A DNA stretch of 38,673 nucleotides from Rostrohypoxylon terebratum. Taxonomy: Eukaryota > Ascomycota > Sordariomycetes > Xylariales > Hypoxylaceae. The notes beneath the pieces were generated by a model that worked only from the letters and a program-made list of their open reading frames with translations, did not search any database and was not told the DNA's origin. The stretch covers positions 1 through 38,673 of the forward strand of contig MU386029.1 of NCBI GenBank assembly GCA_022497145.1, given 5' to 3'. Below are positions 34,515 through 38,673 of the stretch, in pieces. Numbering within the stretch: position 1 is the stretch's first letter; the number at the start of each line of letters is the position of its first letter. A program made the translations under genes and the position numbers.

Positions 34515-35181
34515 ATGAAGGCCTCAGTTATCCTCGCACTTTGGACCACGTTCGCGGCCCAGGGCATTGCAGCACCATTGGCTCGCTCTAGTATGTCCTA
34601 AGGTCTACGTATAACTGGGAAGTCTCAGGGCAAGTATACTGACTTGGACTTAGATGCTGGATCTCTTGTGGCTCGTGGAGACGATGCAGTAAGTTTATGC
34701 TTGAGAAAAGACCACGGAGCTCAGCTACTAACTCCCCTGCGTTTAGGATGATACTTACCATACTATAACGCCTCACAATGAAAAGAGGGGCGATGACGCG
34801 GATGACACTTACCACACAATTACTCCTCATGAAAGACGTGGTGATGATGCCGTAGGTTTACTTAGCAATAATGTTCATTTTCCCGGACAAGTACTAAATC
34901 TACCTATCTACCAAGGACGACACGTACCACACCATAACGCCTCACGAGAACAAGAAACGTGGCGACGACGCGGTAAGTCTAGTTGCTCCGAAGCAATGCT
35001 CGAATGAACTACTAATATAAGTGTAGGACGACACGTACCACACAATCACGCCACATGAGAATAAGAAGCGTGGTGATGATGCTGTGAGTTGGATCGCGCT
35101 TCAGTAACTGCTGACTTGACATATTAATAAGACTAGGATGATACCTACCACACAATCACCCCTCACGAGAAGATGGAGTAA
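34515..35181 (+). CDS. Repeat-bearing kexin-processed peptide (RiPP) precursor
   Basis: Six exons (34515-34590, 34654-34688, 34747-34851, 34916-34972, 35027-35083, 35137-35181) join in frame to 124 aa. Residues 1-20 form a signal peptide (MKASVILALWTTFAAQGIAA). After a short spacer with VAR-GDDA come five perfect copies of DDTYHTITPH at residues 38-47, 56-65, 73-82, 92-101 and 111-120. Copies are separated by NEKR, ERR, ENKKR and ENKKR, each followed by GDDA; the last copy ends in EKME and a stop. KR/RR/KKR are Kex2 sites, so cleavage should release peptides beginning GDDADDTYHTITPH, later trimmed by carboxypeptidase. Signal peptide, dibasic-separated identical repeats and a neighbouring UstYa gene match the kexin-processed RiPP (dikaritin) pattern. 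The core is not one I recognise. Four introns sit in phase 0 between GDDA and DDTY. Confidence 0.93.
34747..35166 (+). repeat. Five tandem core-peptide repeats, mostly one per exon
   Basis: The 30-base unit encoding DDTYHTITPH occurs at 34747, 34801, 34916, 35027 and 35137. Exon 3 carries two units; exons 4, 5 and 6 carry one each. Among the ten codons, nine third positions vary across the five copies (only the Tyr codon TAC is constant), while no first or second position varies. Intron lengths are 58, 64, 54 and 53 nt and their sequences look unrelated. Confidence 0.95.
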
Positions 35182-36665
35182 GAAGCCGCAAGATTATACA
35201 TATATGGAGACTTCACGGTGTCACCTAGTTCGGCCTCATTGTAGTTCGCATACCTGCGTACCTAGTTGACATACCTACTGGGTAGCTGAGCGGTTTGGTT
35301 TTCTGCAATTTCCTAAGGCAGGAAGTACATGGGGGTAAATACCTAGGTATTCATCTGTATTGGGTAGGTAGGGAATTACTATGAAGGCTACCTACCTAGT
35401 AGTCAGGTAGAATGAGTTAGGTACTACTACATAAGCTGGATACTACTAAGGTACCCAGGTATACATGTAATTCTCTATTCCCCATTGACAAGATGTGAAG
35501 GTGTATCATATACCTAACCACTAATTGAACTGATTATTGCTGGCTTATATCTTCCTGAAACCTCTACCAGGTATCCGGATGATGATGTGTATTAAGCACC
35601 TCTACACCTGTAGGAAAGGTGCCTATTTCTGCACAGGAATTGAAGATATCTAAAGGAAATATGAGACTGTTTGTTACCTCATCTCAAAAGATTGAAGAAC
35701 TCAAATTTTCACAGCTACCTAAGTATGTTTCTCTGGTAATCTTATGTACAATGAATCAATGATCCGATACAGACAAGTTATGAAAAAGGGCTATGTTGAT
35801 GAGAATAAAAACTCCATATTTTGTATTTTATTGCTATGTTCTCTGGGGCACCACCTCCCATAAAAGTGGCTGGTTGATTCATGAGAACCAGAACAACTGG
35901 GAAAGACCATTAGACTTTGGTTTAATTTTCATGCACAATTCCACATTTCAGTACCAAAATTGCTAGGTACATTAATGATCTAGTGTTAAGCTCTAGGCTT
36001 GAAAATTCTAATGTCCAAAAAAAATTCCCTTCATCTGAACTAAGGGAAATTACTCTGCTGATTCTGCTCACTAGACCTGCTCAGGTGGTGTTCAAGAGTA
36101 GGATCCTGGTCCTCGTGGGACCCACTCGGGGCCGACGGTCCACAAATACGGCCCCACCCCGGCATTGGTGATAGGTCCTCCGCAGTAGGATCTCATCCCA
36201 TCATGGGGTATTACTTCCAATACTGAATGATCAATAAGGGGAACCTGGAAATGGGAAGGATAGTTCTTAATTATCCTATTACCTATTACAGAAACCATCT
36301 GCCTAAATTACCTAGCTTAACACTAAAGTCGTTGAACATGTGCAATCGATCCATATAGCTCGCTAGTGTTTAATGACTGATTTCAATGGAAGGAAAGTGC
36401 CTCTTCTGTACAGGATCACACGCTTGATAGACCAGATGATAATTAGCTTGAATACCTACTTAGCAGTTTGTAAGGCTTTTCACTAGTTAAGGACTTGCTT
36501 GAAGCACGACGCAAATTCTTTTCTTTCCTCTACCAGAACATAAAATCCCAAGTCGCCAACTCAAGACACCAACAGAACTTCTTCTGCTACATGTAAGATA
36601 TATAACCCATCTCCGTTGGTCTCCCCTGCAATCAAGTAGCGCCTACTCACATCTACCTAGTAACT
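35182..36665. other. Intergenic region between precursor and F-box gene
   Basis: No gene is supported. TACCTAGGTA-type short repeats are dense at about 35255-35520. The probable MITE at 35983-36323 occupies the middle. The last 150 bases are likely the promoter and 5' UTR of the F-box gene, with a TATATAAC stretch at about 36598-36605. Confidence 0.55.
35983..36323. mobile_element. Probable MITE of the Tc1/mariner type (TA target duplication)
   Basis: GTGTTAAGCT at 35983-35992 is repeated inverted as AGCTTAACAC at 36314-36323. The 341-bp element is flanked on both sides by TA, the target duplication of Tc1/mariner elements. A weaker second match (CTAGGC against TTTAGGC) lies just inside the termini. 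It has no coding frame of note, so it would be a non-autonomous element. The terminal repeats are short (10 bp), so chance is not excluded; I found no second copy in this window. Confidence 0.5.
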
Positions 36666-37619
36666 ATGGCTACCAGTCTGATACCAACTCAGACAATGTC
36701 TCTTACAGCACCCACCGGTTCTGCCTCACGACAGGTCTACAACATTCCCGAGCTTCTAGAGAACATCCTTAAATATTGCGACAATAGCGACGTTCTTGTC
36801 GTCATGCAGAGAGTTTCAAAACACTTCTATCACGCCATAAACAAATCCCCCAGTATCCAGTTCAAGTTGGGCTTCCAGTCCGACCCTTTGGAGTCCAAAA
36901 GAGTCATGAATCGGTTTCTTGGGGGACGTGTTGCTTCGCTACTCTTGCATTCCCTCTCGTGGAATCGAGTGGTATTTATTCACTGGGCGCGGGCTTACTC
37001 AGGATTGTCTTCTGTCCGGCTACCTCCTAGTATATCACAACCCTTCAAGAGTGGATGGCTTACACAAACTGCTTCATGGAGACGAATGCAGGCTTCCCAT
37101 ACCCCGATCACAAAAGTTTACTGGCAGGTGACGAGAGCCGGGGACCTGGATATCCCTACAGGTCTATATTCGTCAGTACTACAGATTGAATTCCCTAACG
37201 GACTTACGATGGGCGATTATCTCGGTCTTCGAATACAAACAAAAGGCACTCACCGGGTCATATGGCCTTCAAAAACGCGGGCATATCACTTGGGGATGAT
37301 TCCGCCTCCTGCGAACTTGGTCGATGCTATGCGGATCCACGATTTTTATACAGCAAGCCACAATGATGCTTTATTGATCGCTCAGACCATACCAGCCCGA
37401 CGCCCACCACCAAACTTCGGAAGTCTAGCCGAGCGCGGTATGTGGTGGTCCTTTTGGGATCCGATAGATTTTACAGAAGATCATTGTATCATCACCAAGC
37501 TGGAGGACATCAATCTGACGATGAACCTGGACACTGGAGTTGTATCATGGACATATATCGAACCTTGTACAAACTCAGCTTCTGCAAAACAGTGGTTCAT
37601 TAACAATCTATTCGATTAG
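36666..37619 (+). CDS. F-box-like protein of filamentous fungi
   Basis: A single exon of 317 codons. Residues 25-70 resemble an F-box (NIPELLENILKYCDNSDVLVVMQRVSKHFYHAINKSP followed by SIQFKLGF), the Skp1-binding segment of SCF ubiquitin ligases. The rest has no recognisable repeat such as WD40 or LRR and is rich in Trp and aromatic residues (WNRVVFIHWARAY, MWWSFWDPIDF), a layout common in a large, fast-evolving group of fungal F-box-like proteins. The target is unknown. The ATG at 36666 follows an upstream TATATAAC about 60 bases away. It lies 1.5 kb downstream of the peptide precursor and may be unrelated to it. Confidence 0.75.
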   Translation: MATSLIPTQTMSLTAPTGSASRQVYNIPELLENILKYCDNSDVLVVMQRVSKHFYHAINKSPSIQFKLGFQSDPLESKRVMNRFLGGRVASLLLHSLSWNRVVFIHWARAYSGLSSVRLPPSISQPFKSGWLTQTASWRRMQASHTPITKVYWQVTRAGDLDIPTGLYSSVLQIEFPNGLTMGDYLGLRIQTKGTHRVIWPSKTRAYHLGMIPPPANLVDAMRIHDFYTASHNDALLIAQTIPARRPPPNFGSLAERGMWWSFWDPIDFTEDHCIITKLEDINLTMNLDTGVVSWTYIEPCTNSASAKQWFINNLFD

Positions 37620-38673
37620 GGGTTGACGGCATGGAGCAGGGCTTTCTTGTTCTACCTACGTAGAGTGAAGTAGACAAATCAAGGATACATGTAAGAAAAA
37701 CCAGGGAATAACACAATAGTGAGGATTGACATGAGGAACTTACATTCGGTTTACTTGAGTTGTAAGGGTGGATATGGTTATGGTTGCCTGCGAAATGTAT
37801 TAGTTAGTAGATACAAGTTCAATGCGATTGACTTGCCTTACTTCTTGCCCTGAGACTCGAAACCTTTCACGGTCTCCGACTGTCATTACTATTGGCCACT
37901 TCCCTTCTTTCCTGTAAACGAGCAAATCAATATTTCGGCCATTACATTGCTGCATTATACTTAATTCGAGAGGTTCACCCTCCGAGCGGTCTCCCTCCAT
38001 CAACCAATGGGCAACCGGTCAGGCTTCAAATTGCCACAACGGGCTCGTCATGACTCCCAACTCAGCCATAAACCCCTAGGCCATGATAGCATGACAACGA
38101 AACGCACTTACGTGAGGGCTTACGTATGACATCTCGCTCGTGGATCCAAACCCGCTACAAGTAGTATTCAAGAGACAAGCCCGGCGTATCGAGATAAAAG
38201 CCTGAGTGTTTCCGGTGAAGCAGACATATCGAGAAAAAGATGGGGCCTTACTCCTTGTATTCAGCTGCCTGAATGTTTGAATGAGAAGGAACGGCGAGTG
38301 GCAGGACAGATAACAGATCTACCCCGCAGAGGTAGAAATGAGTCTGGGATCTTATGTTACGGCTCAAAATCACCACCACCCCATAAGAACTTATGGACCG
38401 GAAGTCACGTGATTGAGTCGCTAGATTATAATATTAAGAGGAGTAATTTCGCGATTCTAAGATGAGTTGTTGGATTGTTAAACTGAGAAAAGCGATTTAG
38501 CGACCTAAAGTGAAATATATAAAAGAAAAATTTGTTACAAATCCCAAAAAAAACCAAACATAAAGAGACCCACCAAGCAAGAAAAACCACAAACCAATCA
38601 CGGCTAAACCACGGAAAATGGATGTGTAGGATCTGAAGGATGTGGAACACATCAACACACATCCAACACATCT
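37620..38673. other. Terminal intergenic region
   Basis: No gene is supported in the final 1.05 kb. An A-rich stretch at 38518-38570 produces a minus-strand open frame rich in Phe that I regard as composition-driven. The continuation of the cluster, if any, would lie beyond this end. Confidence 0.5.

Noticed and set aside
1..38673. tRNA, rRNA, CRISPR or bacterial-type operons
   Set aside because: I looked by eye for T-loop GGTTCRANNC patterns, regularly spaced direct repeats and ribosomal sequence, and found none convincing; a covariance-model search would be decisive.

Overview
The window looks like nuclear DNA of a filamentous ascomycete (Pezizomycotina, probably Sordariomycetes). The genes carry short introns of about 45-100 nt with GTRNGT donors, CTAAC/CTGAC-like branch points and YAG acceptors. 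Intergenic DNA is long and carries many short TAGGTACCTA-type palindromes. The conserved genes recognised (Rpt3, Sec14, prefoldin 3, Mis14/Nsl1, Lst7/folliculin) all have fungal-type sequences. Exon structures were built by hand from reading frame, splice consensus and family knowledge, with no database search.

Layout. Positions 1-7789 hold no gene I can support. From 7.8 to 31.7 kb lie mostly housekeeping genes: folliculin/Lst7-like (+, 7790-9421), proteasome ATPase Rpt3 (-, 10643-12081), a 139-aa protein of unknown function (+, 14140-14740), a METTL21-type methyltransferase (+, 18016-19218), a secreted three-repeat ricin-type lectin (+, 21087-21945), kinetochore Mis14/Nsl1 (+, 23100-24361), Sec14 (-, 25160-26476), prefoldin subunit 3 (-, 27850-28878) and a small alpha/beta hydrolase (+, 30770-31676).

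The most interesting part is 32.0-35.2 kb. A UstYa-family (DUF3328) membrane oxidase (-, 32056-33200) is transcribed divergently from a six-exon gene (+, 34515-35181). That gene encodes a 124-aa secreted peptide precursor with five copies of DDTYHTITPH separated by KR, RR or KKR sites. This is the layout of a kexin-processed fungal RiPP (dikaritin-type) locus: signal peptide, Kex2-cleavable tandem cores with an invariant Tyr, and an adjacent UstYa enzyme. I do not recognise the core as that of any characterised product. Its repeats match the exon boundaries, and nine of ten third codon positions vary between copies while the ten residues are unchanged, so the peptide appears to be under protein-level selection. 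The shared 1.3-kb promoter holds a 9-bp inverted repeat containing CGG-N11-CCG, a plausible zinc-cluster regulator site.

Downstream lie a probable 341-bp TA-flanked MITE (35983-36323), a single-exon F-box-like protein (+, 36666-37619) and a gene-free end. No second UstYa, P450, tyrosinase, peptidase or transporter is visible, so the cluster is either minimal or spread beyond this window.
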